From: RGIG3701 sp017403345
Lineage (GTDB): Bacteria; Planctomycetota; Planctomycetia; Pirellulales; Thermoguttaceae
DNA length: 64,000 bases
Direction: 5' to 3'
NCBI GenBank assembly: GCA_017403345.1
Contig: JAFQOH010000236.1
Span: 11,137 to 75,136, forward strand
This document shows positions 43,001 to 52,199 of this stretch, piece by piece. The notes below the pieces were generated by a model, which made no database searches, was not told the DNA's origin, and was given only the letters and a program-made list of their open reading frames with translations. The first letter of the stretch is position 1. The number at the start of each line of letters is the position of its first letter. Both the position numbers and the translations under genes were made by a program.

Positions 43001-44419
43001 ATGAAAGACCTCATCATTATCGGAGCCGGAGCCATTGGCTCCGCTACGGCGCGGACGCTGGCGCAGTATGAGCTTGACATTCTGGTCCTTGAAAAAGAAA
43101 GCGACGTCGGCGAAGTCACTTCCTCCGCTAACTCCGCCATCGTTCACTCCGGATACGACCCAGTCCCCGGCAGTGAAAAAGCCGCTATGAATGTGCGCGG
43201 AAACATCCTCTACGATCAAATGTGCGAGGAACTCGATATCGACATGCGGAAGATCGGCTCGCTGACCATTGCCACGAACGACGAAGAAGTCGAGATCCTC
43301 CGCGGGCTTGAAGAACGCGGCAGGCTCAACGGTGTGCCGGTCCAGATGCTCAGCCGGGAAGAAACGCTCGCACTGGAGCCGAATCTCACGCCGGAAGTCA
43401 AACTCGCGCTTCTCGCGCCGACCGCCGGGATCGTGAACACGTTCGAGCTGAGTGTCGCCCTGATGGAAAATGCCATGGACAATGGCGTCAAACTCAACCT
43501 GAACGAAGCCGTCACGGGCATTCGTGCCATCGAGGGGGGGTACGAGGTCACGACAAACCGCGCGGTTTACCAGACCCGGGCCGTCGTTAATGCCGCCGGT
43601 CTCTTTTCCGACGAGATCAACAATTTCGTGAATCCCGTCAAATACGAGATCCAGCCGCGAAAGGGCGAGTATTTCGTTCTCGATCATTTTGATCCGAATT
43701 TCATCCGCCACACCATCTTCACGGTCCCATCCTCGAAAGGGAAAGGGATCCTCGTCAGTCCCACGACGCACGGCAACTACATTCTGGGACCGTCTGCGGA
43801 ATTCGTCGAAGAAAAAGACGACTACTCGACCGACGGCGAAACACTTGCGCAGGTCCTGGCCACCGCGAAAAAACTCGTGCCGTCGATCCCGATGAATCAG
43901 GTCATCCGTGAGTTCTCCGGTCTGCGTGCGGTCGAAAAAAGCGGACACTTCATCATTGAAGAGTCGCTTCCCGGCTTCGTCAACCTCGTCGGCATCCAGT
44001 CCCCCGGTCTAACGTCCTGCCCGGCCATTGCGGAGGAAGTCGTTAAATTCCTCTCTAACACGATGGAGATGAAGAAAAAGGAAGATTTCAACCCGCGCCG
44101 CCGTCCTATGGTCCGCCTGAACCGCATGACGCCGGAAGAAAGAGCGGAATTCGTCAAGAAAAACCCGAAATTTGGAAACATCATCTGCCGCTGCGAGATG
44201 GTCTCGGAAGGCGAAGTGCTCGACTGCATTCACCGAAACTGCGGCGCGGCGACCATTCGCGGAGTCAAACGCCGTGTCCGTCCCGGAATGGGAAAGTGTC
44301 AGGGCGGATTTTGCCAGCCGCGCATCATCAAGATCCTCGCGAGAGAATTGGGCATCAAAAACGAAGACGTACGGATGAAGTCCCCCGGCTCCTTCATTCT
44401 GATGGGTGAAACGAAATAG
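43001..44419 (+). CDS. FAD-dependent glycerol-3-phosphate dehydrogenase-like protein with BFD-type Fe-S domain
   Basis: A 472-residue DAO-family oxidoreductase. The FAD-binding loop is at the start (IIIGAGAIGSATARTLA, about 4-20), with a second FAD contact near VVNAAGLFSDE. The C-terminal part (about 395-455) has four cysteines in an IICRCEMVSEGE and GMGKCQGGFCQPR pattern, a BFD-like [2Fe-2S] domain, as in anaerobic GlpA. It probably oxidises glycerol-3-phosphate, or a similar hydroxy acid, and passes electrons to the next protein. The start at 43001 begins the Rossmann fold; no clear ribosome binding site precedes it. The gene follows the MFS antiporter by 99 bases. Confidence 0.86.
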   Translation: MKDLIIIGAGAIGSATARTLAQYELDILVLEKESDVGEVTSSANSAIVHSGYDPVPGSEKAAMNVRGNILYDQMCEELDIDMRKIGSLTIATNDEEVEILRGLEERGRLNGVPVQMLSREETLALEPNLTPEVKLALLAPTAGIVNTFELSVALMENAMDNGVKLNLNEAVTGIRAIEGGYEVTTNRAVYQTRAVVNAAGLFSDEINNFVNPVKYEIQPRKGEYFVLDHFDPNFIRHTIFTVPSSKGKGILVSPTTHGNYILGPSAEFVEEKDDYSTDGETLAQVLATAKKLVPSIPMNQVIREFSGLRAVEKSGHFIIEESLPGFVNLVGIQSPGLTSCPAIAEEVVKFLSNTMEMKKKEDFNPRRRPMVRLNRMTPEERAEFVKKNPKFGNIICRCEMVSEGEVLDCIHRNCGAATIRGVKRRVRPGMGKCQGGFCQPRIIKILARELGIKNEDVRMKSPGSFILMGETK

Positions 44420-44473
44420 CATCTTCTCCTCCCGAACTTCTTCGGTCAGGGAGACTTCAAAAAAGGAAAGCAA

Positions 44474-45751
44474 ATGGAAACGAAACAGTACGATTTGATC
44501 ATCATCGGCGGCGGATCCGCTGGACTCGCTGCCGCGATTGCCGCCGCGGATCACGGCGTTGAAAAGATCCTGATCCTTGAAAAAGAAGATGAAGCCGGCG
44601 GGATCCTTCTTCAGTGTATCCACAATGGGTTCGGTCTTCACCGATTCAAGGAAGAGCTGACCGGTCCGGAATATGCTGCGCGATTCGCCAGAGAAGCGGA
44701 AAAACGCAGCGGGATCGAAATCAAGGTCCGCTCCATGGTCTTGAAGATCACGGCAGAAAAAGAGGTCCACTACTCCAGCGAAGCGGAAGGCTACTGCGTC
44801 GTACAGGGCAAGGCGATCGTCTGTGCGACGGGATGCAGTGAACGTACCCGCGGCGCGATCAAGATCCCCGGCGACCGTCCCACCGGCGTCATGACGGCGG
44901 GTTTGGCACAGCGTTACCTGAATATCGACGGCTACTTCGTCGGAAAAAAAGTCTTCATCCTCGGCTCCGGCGACATTGGGCTGATCATGGCGCGCCGCAT
45001 GACGCTTGAGGGAAGCAAAGTCCTCGGTGTCGCGGAACTCATGCCCTACTCGAACGGTCTGACGCGAAATATCGTCCAGTGTCTGAACGATTTCGACATT
45101 CCGCTTTACCTGAGCCATACCGTGAAGAAGATCATCGGAAAAGAACGACTCGAAAAGATCGTTCTGGCGCAGGTGGACGAAAAATTCCAGTTCGTTCCCG
45201 GCACGGATCAGGAATTTGAGGTGGATACGCTGCTTCTTTCCGTGGGGCTGATTCCCTCGAATCCGCTTCTGACGGAAATCGGCGTCCAGATCCACCCGAA
45301 AACCGGCGGACCGCTCGTTGACGAAAATATGCAGACGTCCATTCCCGGCATTTTCAGCTGCGGGAACTCGCTTCATGTCCACGATCTGGTCGACTTCGTG
45401 AGTATGGAAGGCGAAACGGCCGGAATCGCGGCGGCGCAGTTCATTCAGGGAACGTTGGCGACCTCTGAAGACGTCATTTGCACGGAACCCGGTCCGGGAG
45501 TTGGCTATCTGCTGCCGGCATCTCTGCATTGCGGAAAAGACGCGGACGGAAAAGAGAACGATTTCGTCCTGAAATTCCGTGTTCAGAAACCGTTCCAGAA
45601 CGTTTCGCTCGTCGTGAAGCAGAACGGTCAGATCCTGAAAAAAGTCAAAAAAGCGTTTCTGATCCCGGCGGAAATGGAGAATTTAACGATTCGGCAGGCT
45701 GACCTGCTGGAGAAGAGCGGCGTCCTGTCTGTGGAGGTGTCCAATGAGTGA
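44474..45751 (+). CDS. NAD(P)/FAD-dependent pyridine-nucleotide-disulfide-type oxidoreductase
   Basis: A 425-residue flavoprotein with an N-terminal FAD loop (IIIGGGSAGLAAAIAA), a conserved GGILLQCIHNGFGLH stretch, a central NAD(P) loop (FILGSGDIGLIMARRM) and a C-terminal FAD contact (TSIPGIFSCGNSLHVHDLVD). In other bacteria this family forms a set with the GlpA-like protein upstream and the DUF1667 protein downstream. The three probably form one electron-transfer complex, taking the place of GlpABC. GGAAAG precedes the ATG. Its stop overlaps the next start by 8 bases. Confidence 0.87.
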   Translation: METKQYDLIIIGGGSAGLAAAIAAADHGVEKILILEKEDEAGGILLQCIHNGFGLHRFKEELTGPEYAARFAREAEKRSGIEIKVRSMVLKITAEKEVHYSSEAEGYCVVQGKAIVCATGCSERTRGAIKIPGDRPTGVMTAGLAQRYLNIDGYFVGKKVFILGSGDIGLIMARRMTLEGSKVLGVAELMPYSNGLTRNIVQCLNDFDIPLYLSHTVKKIIGKERLEKIVLAQVDEKFQFVPGTDQEFEVDTLLLSVGLIPSNPLLTEIGVQIHPKTGGPLVDENMQTSIPGIFSCGNSLHVHDLVDFVSMEGETAGIAAAQFIQGTLATSEDVICTEPGPGVGYLLPASLHCGKDADGKENDFVLKFRVQKPFQNVSLVVKQNGQILKKVKKAFLIPAEMENLTIRQADLLEKSGVLSVEVSNE

Positions 45752-46106
45752 GAAAAAAGAACTGATCTGCATCGTCTGCCCGCGCGGCTGCCATCTGACC
45801 GTGGATGAAAACATGAACGTGACGGGAAATTTCTGCAAACGGGGCGAAGTATACGGGAAAAATGAGGTCACGAATCCCACCCGGACCATCACTTCCACCG
45901 TGAAGATCGCTGGCGGAACCATTCCGCGTCTCCCGGTCAAGACGTCCCAGCCGATCCCGAAAGGACGCATTTTCGACGTCATGGCAGAGATCGACCGACT
46001 TACCGTTCAGGCTCCCGTCGAAATGAACGCGGTCTTGCTTCCCAACGTTTTGGGGACCGGGGCGGACATTCTCGCAACGCGTGAAATCGCTGCCGCCAAT
46101 TCCTGA
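45744..46106 (+). CDS. DUF1667 cysteine-rich protein
   Basis: A 120-residue soluble protein. Four cysteines near the N-terminus in CIVCPRGC and NFCKRG (about residues 9-36) form a probable Fe-S site. The rest includes PTRTITSTVKIAGG and LPVKTSQPIPKGRI, hallmarks of DUF1667. It overlaps the preceding oxidoreductase by 8 bases (ATGAGTGA), which indicates translational coupling and a stable complex, probably as the small electron-transfer subunit. Confidence 0.88.
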   Translation: MSEKKELICIVCPRGCHLTVDENMNVTGNFCKRGEVYGKNEVTNPTRTITSTVKIAGGTIPRLPVKTSQPIPKGRIFDVMAEIDRLTVQAPVEMNAVLLPNVLGTGADILATREIAAANS

Positions 46107-46524
46107 GATCCTTCAGATCGGCAAGCGTGCTGCGTTTTTGGCTTCCTGGTGCGGAAGTGGATTCAAAAAGCCCCCCTCTCATGGGAAAACGTCTCAAAAA
46201 GTAAAACGGGGCGGTCAATACGGCCGGCCCCGTATCGTACTTCCGTACCAAGGCCTCTCCCCTTCCTGTTGGTTGCTGACCATCTGAAACAGGCAAAATA
46301 TTTCGACGTGAATTTCAAAGAAAACGCAAATTACGCCAACTGTTTTAAATTTTTTAAGAATTCTTCGTGAATTTTACGTCACTTCTCTCTTTTCGCGTTT
46401 CTCTTCTGTGCGTGTGAAATTTCCGTCCCCCGAGCGGCACATGGAAGAGGAGCAAAAAAAGCCCCCCTTTCACCATTTGCGATTGCGAAAGAGGGGACGT
46501 TGCAGTTTCTCAGGAAAATTTCGG
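46107..46524. other. Intergenic region between convergent units
   Basis: About 415 bases with no credible gene. It contains a GC-rich inverted repeat (ACGGGGC with GCCCCGT, about 46206-46234) without a T-run, some AT-rich sequence loosely like the dispersed repeat (CTTCGTGAATTTTACGTCAC), and the terminator of the PEP-CTERM gene at the right edge. Confidence 0.5.
46454..46496 (-). terminator. Terminator of the first PEP-CTERM gene
   Basis: A C-rich arm ending CCCCTTTC (46464-46471) pairs with GAAAGAGGGG (46487-46496, one bulged A). Seven A at 46454-46460 give the U-run on the minus strand, some 30 bases past the stop codon. Confidence 0.75.
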
Positions 46525-48987
46525 TCAGTTCTTCTTTCTCTTCACCGCCAGGATCCCAAGAGTTCCGAAAACCAGAAGTACCCACGTTGCAGGTTCCGGA
46601 ACGCCGGAACTGTCTGCCGAATTAAAGTTCAGCTGGTAGGCGAAACCATCGTCGAGAGTGACGAGGTCGGCGAAAATTTCCAAACCAGCTTCTGGAAGAA
46701 GAGCTTCCGGAACTTCAACTTGGATCTTTTCGGGGCCCTCGATCGTCGCAGACGTCACGAGATTCAAAACTCCGAGGTCCGTCAGGTCGAATGTATCGTC
46801 CGTCGTGAAGCGGAAGACCGCGTCGTCCGCGAAAACGGACGCGCCCGTCACGTCGATCTGCGAAACGTCAAGCGTTCCGTCATCCAAAAGTTCGATCGTC
46901 AATTCCTGCGTACCGTTGAGCGTGAAGGTGTTCATGGCGAAATCGTTTTCCGCACGCAGGACAGCTCCGGCATCGACCGTCACGTTCGCCTGCGGGAAGC
47001 TCGCGCCGTTGGTGAGAGTCACTTTTCCTGCCTTGACTCCAAAATCCTTGCGAAAATCATTCTGCGGATTGCTCAAGACCAGCTCACCGGCGCCGATTTT
47101 ATTCAGATTTCCCGTTTGATTATTGTGGAAATACGAGTACAGTTTGCCGGACAAAAGCATTTTGCTCGCTGCATCCTGTACGTCGATACTTACCGTGTCA
47201 GTGAAAATATTCAGCTGTCTGGCAGAAATCGTCGTTTCGGCATTCGCGCCGGTCAGTGTGAGTTTCGCACCGCCGCCGCGCAGCCAGAACTGTCCGGTTC
47301 CTGTGATGTCGCCGCCGCCGATGAAGGTGATGCCGCGGCTGTTTCCGATGGAAGTGTCGTCGCCGTTGATCTCGATCCGGGATCCATCGTAGACGGTGAC
47401 TGCGGCAGAATGGTCGCCGACCGCCTTGCGGGCATCCAGTTTCAGGACGGCTGCCGCGCCGGATTCAGAACCGACGGTGATCGGAGCGTTTAGTGCGATC
47501 GTCGAGTTCTGTTTGCTCAGCGTCAGCGTACCGCCGGTAACGGTGATGCTGGAAAACTGGTTCGAGCCGGAGAACGTCGGCGTTCCGCCCGAAACGAGCA
47601 GCGCACCGGTCGCCGTGTTGTTCGCGGTGAAGGATGGGTTGCCGTACGCGACGGTAACGTTGAGTTTCCCGCCGTTTTCGCCGTCAGAAATGACTCCGGA
47701 GAACGTGCCGTTTCCTTTTTCGTTGGCCGTGCCGAGCGTGAATGTATGGGCCTGTCCTTCGGCCGCACTCCCCATGATCTTACCGGAAACGCTTCCGCCG
47801 CCAAGTCCGAAGTTCGCGTCTGCGGTGAGGGTGATCGTCCCGGAAATCGTTCCGCTGCAATGCCGAATAGCACCGCGGTTTTCTCCATTGCCGGTTCCTG
47901 CGATCCTGATTGCGTTGGGGATCGTACCGACCTGGCCGGAGGTAAAGATCTGGGCACCGGAAAGGACTTCAAGCGTGATCTCCGGATCAGAGGTCAATTT
48001 GTTTCCGTTACCTAAATTCAGTTTGGTCGAACCGCCGCCAGACGCGATCTGGATAGTACCGGTGAAATCGTCAAAATTCCCGCTGGTCACGACCGCGTTG
48101 CTGTTCGTCGGCGTGAGTTTGACGGTCCCGCCGCCAGTGAAGGTCATGTTCGCGAAATTGGAGCCTGAATTGCTGAAGTTCATCTCCAAACGTCCGCCAT
48201 CGTTGATCTGGTAATTTCCGGCAACGCGGGCAGCATCGCCAAGTTTCGCAACTGCGTTTGCGTTGACGGTCAATCCGCCGGTGAAGGTGTTCGCAGCGTT
48301 GAACGTTGGTGTCCCGTACGCGACGACGACCGCAAGTTTCCCGCCATTCGCGCCGTCAGAGATCACGCCGTTGAAGGCGGCATTGAGAGCCGTAGGCGCT
48401 GTTCCGAGCGTCAGTGTCTGAGTCTCCCCCGAGGCTGCACTTCCGGAGATCGTACCGTTTGCCCTTCCGGTTTCGAGACCGAACGTCGTATTTCCTTTGA
48501 GGTAAATGTCGCCGGAGATCGTATTTGAAAGGCGGATCGCACCGCGGTTTTCCTGATTTCCGCTTCCGCTGCCGATGACGTACACGTCATTTTCCAAAAC
48601 GCTGTTGACGTAGATCGACGCCCCGTCGGTAATGTCGAGCGTAATGTTCGCATTAGAAGAAAATGTGCTGGATTCGGAATTGACCTTGACGCCGTACGGA
48701 GCATCCGCAGCATTCTGAAAACGGATCGTACCGGTAAAATTATCAAAATTGGATGCAACTCGCGTGTCGGACTTGGTCAACGTGAGGATCAGTGTGCCGG
48801 CTCCGGTGAACGTGTGCGCATCAATGACTCCAGTTGCGGCCGTCAGGGTGAATTCCTGCGTCGTTCCTTCCGGAATGTCGATCGTGTCCGCGACGAGTGA
48901 ACCTGCCGGAACTGCGGCGGCAGCGGTGAAAGCGGCAGCCGCAAGGGTACGGAGGAAACGATGAACGGATCGCTGATTTTTTTTCAT
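46525..48987 (-). CDS. Secreted autotransporter-repeat protein with PEP-CTERM anchor (820 aa)
   Basis: A large exported beta-helix-like protein. A Sec signal (about 8-33, FLRTLAAAAFTAAAAVPAGS) is followed by about 750 residues of Gly/Thr/Ser/Asn-rich strands with recurring elements (NFDDFTGTIQI, ENRGAIR, SGTISGTITL, VISDGENGGKLNVTVAYG), seen at least twice each, so the passenger arose from an internal duplication of about 200 residues. It ends in a PEP-CTERM signal: VPEPATW, a hydrophobic helix, then VKRKKN. Such proteins are processed by an exosortase and shown at the cell surface; no exosortase gene lies in this window. Confidence 0.88.
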   Translation of the reverse strand: MKKNQRSVHRFLRTLAAAAFTAAAAVPAGSLVADTIDIPEGTTQEFTLTAATGVIDAHTFTGAGTLILTLTKSDTRVASNFDNFTGTIRFQNAADAPYGVKVNSESSTFSSNANITLDITDGASIYVNSVLENDVYVIGSGSGNQENRGAIRLSNTISGDIYLKGNTTFGLETGRANGTISGSAASGETQTLTLGTAPTALNAAFNGVISDGANGGKLAVVVAYGTPTFNAANTFTGGLTVNANAVAKLGDAARVAGNYQINDGGRLEMNFSNSGSNFANMTFTGGGTVKLTPTNSNAVVTSGNFDDFTGTIQIASGGGSTKLNLGNGNKLTSDPEITLEVLSGAQIFTSGQVGTIPNAIRIAGTGNGENRGAIRHCSGTISGTITLTADANFGLGGGSVSGKIMGSAAEGQAHTFTLGTANEKGNGTFSGVISDGENGGKLNVTVAYGNPSFTANNTATGALLVSGGTPTFSGSNQFSSITVTGGTLTLSKQNSTIALNAPITVGSESGAAAVLKLDARKAVGDHSAAVTVYDGSRIEINGDDTSIGNSRGITFIGGGDITGTGQFWLRGGGAKLTLTGANAETTISARQLNIFTDTVSIDVQDAASKMLLSGKLYSYFHNNQTGNLNKIGAGELVLSNPQNDFRKDFGVKAGKVTLTNGASFPQANVTVDAGAVLRAENDFAMNTFTLNGTQELTIELLDDGTLDVSQIDVTGASVFADDAVFRFTTDDTFDLTDLGVLNLVTSATIEGPEKIQVEVPEALLPEAGLEIFADLVTLDDGFAYQLNFNSADSSGVPEPATWVLLVFGTLGILAVKRKKN

Positions 48988-49049
48988 GGTCGATTCGCTT
49001 TCAAGTATTCAAACAGGCTAAAAAATGGTTAAACGAAATATTCTCCGTG

Positions 49050-51401
49050 TTATTTACGTTTTTTAAGTGCTAAAATTCCGAACGCGCCAAGGACTAAAAG
49101 ACACCACGTCCCCGGTTCCGGCACGTTCTGTCCGGAGAATCCAATGATGGCGAGATCGTTGAATCCTGCCGTTGAAAGAGTGGAGAGATCCCACGCAAAC
49201 ATCGCGTCGGAAAAACCGGAACCAAGATCCGTCAGGAGGACTTTCTGCTCCGAGACCGCTTCCGCACGGAATGTCGTGAAGGACTCGTTCAGGATGTCCA
49301 CGAACGCCGTCATGGAGTCCATATCTCCCAGCCCGTCGACCGTCATGGTCAACTGGAACGGGTCGGTACTTTCCGCATCGATCCAAACCCAGCCGCTTTC
49401 CGCCGGAGTTTTGAGCTGGAGTTCAGGACCATTTGCCGAGACGGTGCCGAGTGCGTTGGAATTCCGTTTTGCCGAGACGGTCTTTTTGTCTGCCGAGAGC
49501 GAAGCCGTCCAGTCCCCGCTGGTCAGTGTACCGGAAAATGCCGAGATCGTTCCTCCGGACGTCATGAGCGCAATGCCGTTTTCTGCAGAGTAGCCGTTCT
49601 GAAGGATGATCGGCGCCGCGGCGTCAAGAACGTAGTCAACGTTTGCGCTGGAAATGTTTCCCTGCGCCGAGATCAGACCAAAACCGGTCTCCGCAGCCTG
49701 CAGGTTGACCGTGACTTTGTCGCGGCTGGTGTTTCCAAATGTGATCGTGCCGGAGGACTCGAATTTACTTCCGGCTCCGGAGATCGTCAGGTCTCCTGTA
49801 CGTGTATCTGCAGGATCGGATCCGGTATTGCTGTTGAATGTAATGGAGGAGGCAGAAATCGTCCCGCCGTTCGAGACCTCAACGTCCATCGGTCCCCACC
49901 AGCCAAGATTCAGGATCTCTGCCTGGAACGTTCCGCCGCTGACAACGGCTTTCGCATACGCTCCGCTTCGGTGGTCTGCGAGATAGGCGGTTCCCTTGAC
50001 GGAAACTTTCCCTCCGTCCCTGATCTCCAGATTCGCCGTCATGTTCGCCGCGTTTGCCATCCAGAAACCGTTTTTCAGTTCCAGATGCCCGCCTTCACCA
50101 ACGATCATCGTCGAGCTGTTTCCCGCGCCGGCGGCAGAGTTGATCCGGAAATTACCGTTGAACGTGAGCGTCATGTTTTTGAGTTCCGTCACGCTGTCCA
50201 CGGACTGGCTTCCCCAGACGTAGGTGTTTTGCATGATGGAAGAGTTCAGCGTCACGTTGTCGAGCGTCAGTTTCCCGCTTTTGTGAAAGAACGGTTCTGC
50301 CGAGGTGAGCGTCACGGCGGAATCCTTGATCAATACCGTTCCGTTTGCGCCCGCGACATTGGCGACGACCATGGAAGAGGCATTGAGCGTTGAATTTTCG
50401 ATCCGAACGTCTGCCGTTCCCTGATTCCCGAAATAGATCGGCTTGCCGGAAATGTCGAGCTGGACGTTTTTCAGATCCAGAATACCATGGCTTCCCGCTT
50501 CATGACCGACCGAAAATTCGCTCCCGGACCGGATCGTTCCGCCGTTCGCGATGAGGGTCCCGGTCTGGTACTGTCCGACAAAAATCGTACTGTCAGAAAG
50601 GATGGATCCGCTTTCGAGGATGACCTTTCCATTTGCGTGCGATCCGATGGAGAAGCTCTTGGCCTGCAGAACGCTCTGGTCTTCGGAAGATCCGGATGTT
50701 CCGATCGTAAGGGTACGCTCTGCCTGAATGTTGGTGCTCGAGCTTCCCTTATCGCCGGCCCCGAAAACGATCGTTCCGGTGGATTCGAGCCGTCCGTTAT
50801 TCTTCAGCTCCATCGTAATGGCGCCGTGGTGCCCAAAGTTGGCCAGATTGCCGTTCGGAAAGCGCATCGTCCCGCCATTAATGATGACGGTCGAAACGGC
50901 CGATTTGTTGTCTGAAATGTAGGAGGTGTCACCCGTCACGTTCAGCGTTCCGCCGGGATCGATCGTGAGCGACGGCGTGTAGTTCCCGTTCGCAAGCCAA
51001 AGTCCTCCCTGAATGTTGACCGTTCCGCCCGCATTGATGGTGATCGAGGAATTATCGCGCACCTTACCGTCAAAAGTGACCGCGGCATTTTCGACCGTAA
51101 GCGACTCCTGCACACTGTTCAGAATGCTTTCCCCCGAAAATAGTGCGTTCGCACCGTTCATGACCCACTTGCCGGTCTTCGAAGTGTCAGAACTCCACGG
51201 CGGATCGGCAGTTCCTGCGTAGGTGTACTCGGTACCGTCAACTCCGTTCCAGACGTACTGTCCGAAAACCGTATCCGTTCCTCCGGCACACCACGCCGCC
51301 GCCAAACTGACAGCGAGCAGAGAGGAGCCGATCTTTTTCCGAAAACGGGCAGGGGAGCTGGAGCTGCCGTTGGAAAAACAAATGGAGGTCATTTTTTTCA
51401 T
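49050..51401 (-). CDS. Secreted repeat protein with PEP-CTERM anchor (783 aa)
   Basis: An exported protein with a signal peptide (about 20-47, IGSSLLAVSLAAAWCAGG) and a long beta-strand-rich passenger with elements such as TVNIQGGLWLANGNYTPSL, AYLADHRSGAYAKAVVSGGT and GAITMELKNNGRLESTGTI, recurring at least twice. It ends with VPEPGTW, a hydrophobic helix and LKKRK, the PEP-CTERM sorting signal. It follows the other PEP-CTERM gene on the same strand after about 60 bases, but has its own promoter. CAGGAGA precedes the ATG at 51401. Confidence 0.87.
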   Translation of the reverse strand: MKKMTSICFSNGSSSSPARFRKKIGSSLLAVSLAAAWCAGGTDTVFGQYVWNGVDGTEYTYAGTADPPWSSDTSKTGKWVMNGANALFSGESILNSVQESLTVENAAVTFDGKVRDNSSITINAGGTVNIQGGLWLANGNYTPSLTIDPGGTLNVTGDTSYISDNKSAVSTVIINGGTMRFPNGNLANFGHHGAITMELKNNGRLESTGTIVFGAGDKGSSSTNIQAERTLTIGTSGSSEDQSVLQAKSFSIGSHANGKVILESGSILSDSTIFVGQYQTGTLIANGGTIRSGSEFSVGHEAGSHGILDLKNVQLDISGKPIYFGNQGTADVRIENSTLNASSMVVANVAGANGTVLIKDSAVTLTSAEPFFHKSGKLTLDNVTLNSSIMQNTYVWGSQSVDSVTELKNMTLTFNGNFRINSAAGAGNSSTMIVGEGGHLELKNGFWMANAANMTANLEIRDGGKVSVKGTAYLADHRSGAYAKAVVSGGTFQAEILNLGWWGPMDVEVSNGGTISASSITFNSNTGSDPADTRTGDLTISGAGSKFESSGTITFGNTSRDKVTVNLQAAETGFGLISAQGNISSANVDYVLDAAAPIILQNGYSAENGIALMTSGGTISAFSGTLTSGDWTASLSADKKTVSAKRNSNALGTVSANGPELQLKTPAESGWVWIDAESTDPFQLTMTVDGLGDMDSMTAFVDILNESFTTFRAEAVSEQKVLLTDLGSGFSDAMFAWDLSTLSTAGFNDLAIIGFSGQNVPEPGTWCLLVLGAFGILALKKRK

Positions 51402-51445
51402 TTTTCAGTCTCCTGAAACACACAGATCCAAAATCTCATAGATCC

Positions 51446-51473
51446 AGTATACTCTGAAGATGAAAAAAAACAA
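51446..51473 (-). promoter_or_regulatory. Promoter of the 783-aa PEP-CTERM gene
   Basis: On the minus strand TTGTTT (rc of 51468-51473) and TATACT (rc of 51446-51451), spacer 16 bp, about 45 bases before the start codon. Confidence 0.6.
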
Positions 51474-51670
51474 GAATCTTTTGTCGAAATTTCGAAAAAA
51501 AAGTGAAATTTCAAAAGAAATTGGAGGAATTTTTGGAAAATATGCCGATGAGATGGATCTTAAGGAGGCGAAAAATTTAGGGCTTCCCCCTTTTCGGAAA
51601 TCGAAAGTGTGGTATGATATTCAGAGTGGCGGCCGAAGTCGCGGCGGCAGGGCGTTTGAGAAATGAAGAA

Positions 51671-51706
51671 GATCGATAGAAATAGAAAGATCGATAGAAA
51701 TAGAAA
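51671..51706 (+). repeat. Two 18-bp direct repeats abutting the rnhA start codon
   Basis: GATCGATAGAAATAGAAA occurs twice in a row (51671-51688 and 51689-51706) and the rnhA ATG follows at once. The repeat replaces a standard ribosome binding site; only A-rich sequence lies at the usual position. Confidence 0.85.
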
Positions 51707-52165
51707 ATGAAAAAGAAACTTCCAGTGACGGTCATTCTCTTTACCGACGGAGCGTGCAGCGGGAATCCGGGACCGGGGGGGTGGGGGTGCATTTTGAGGC
51801 ACCTTCCGACTGGAAAAGAGAAGGAAATGTCCGGTTCCGAAAGTATGACGACGAACAATCGAATGGAACTGATGGCCGTCATTCAGGGATTGCGCGTTCT
51901 GAATCGGCCGGTCGGCGTTCAGGTCGTCTCGGACAGTCAGTATGTGCTCAATGGTCTGGAAAAATGGATGGCGGGCTGGAAACGGAAAGGGTGGAAGCTC
52001 GCCGACGGAAAACCGGTCAAAAACCAGGACCTCTGGATGGAGCTGGATGAACTGAAAGACCGGCACGATATGTCGTTTCAGTATGTGCGCGGACACGCAG
52101 GGCATCCGGAAAATGAACGGTGTGATGAAATGGCAGTCGAGGCATACAAGAAACTGAAAAAGTAA
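51707..52165 (+). CDS. rnhA: Ribonuclease HI
   Basis: A 152-residue RNase H that cuts RNA in RNA-DNA hybrids. The acidic catalytic set is visible: FTDGACSGNPGPGG (Asp, about 14), NNRMELMAV (Glu, about 53), VSDSQYV (Asp, about 75), and the C-terminal HAGHPENERCDEMA with the His and Asp. Length and order match E. coli RNase HI. It is followed after 34 bases by the DUF523 gene on the same strand. The translation start has no normal Shine-Dalgarno, see the 18-bp repeat. Confidence 0.96.
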   Translation: MKKKLPVTVILFTDGACSGNPGPGGWGCILRHLPTGKEKEMSGSESMTTNNRMELMAVIQGLRVLNRPVGVQVVSDSQYVLNGLEKWMAGWKRKGWKLADGKPVKNQDLWMELDELKDRHDMSFQYVRGHAGHPENERCDEMAVEAYKKLKK

Positions 52166-52199
52166 ACGGCAGGGAAATAGAAAAGGAAAAGAGAGCCAA

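Larger units (their letters stand above)
51402..51706. other. Intergenic region between the PEP-CTERM gene and rnhA
   Basis: About 300 bases. It holds the PEP-CTERM promoter (51446-51473), AT-rich sequence, a possible rnhA -10 box (TATGAT, about 51613-51618) and an 18-bp direct repeat directly before rnhA. A 68-codon open frame here has no ribosome binding site and is not credited. Confidence 0.5.

Noticed and set aside
51460..51666. 68-codon open frame upstream of rnhA
   Set aside because: It lies over the PEP-CTERM promoter, lacks a ribosome binding site and shows no known motif.
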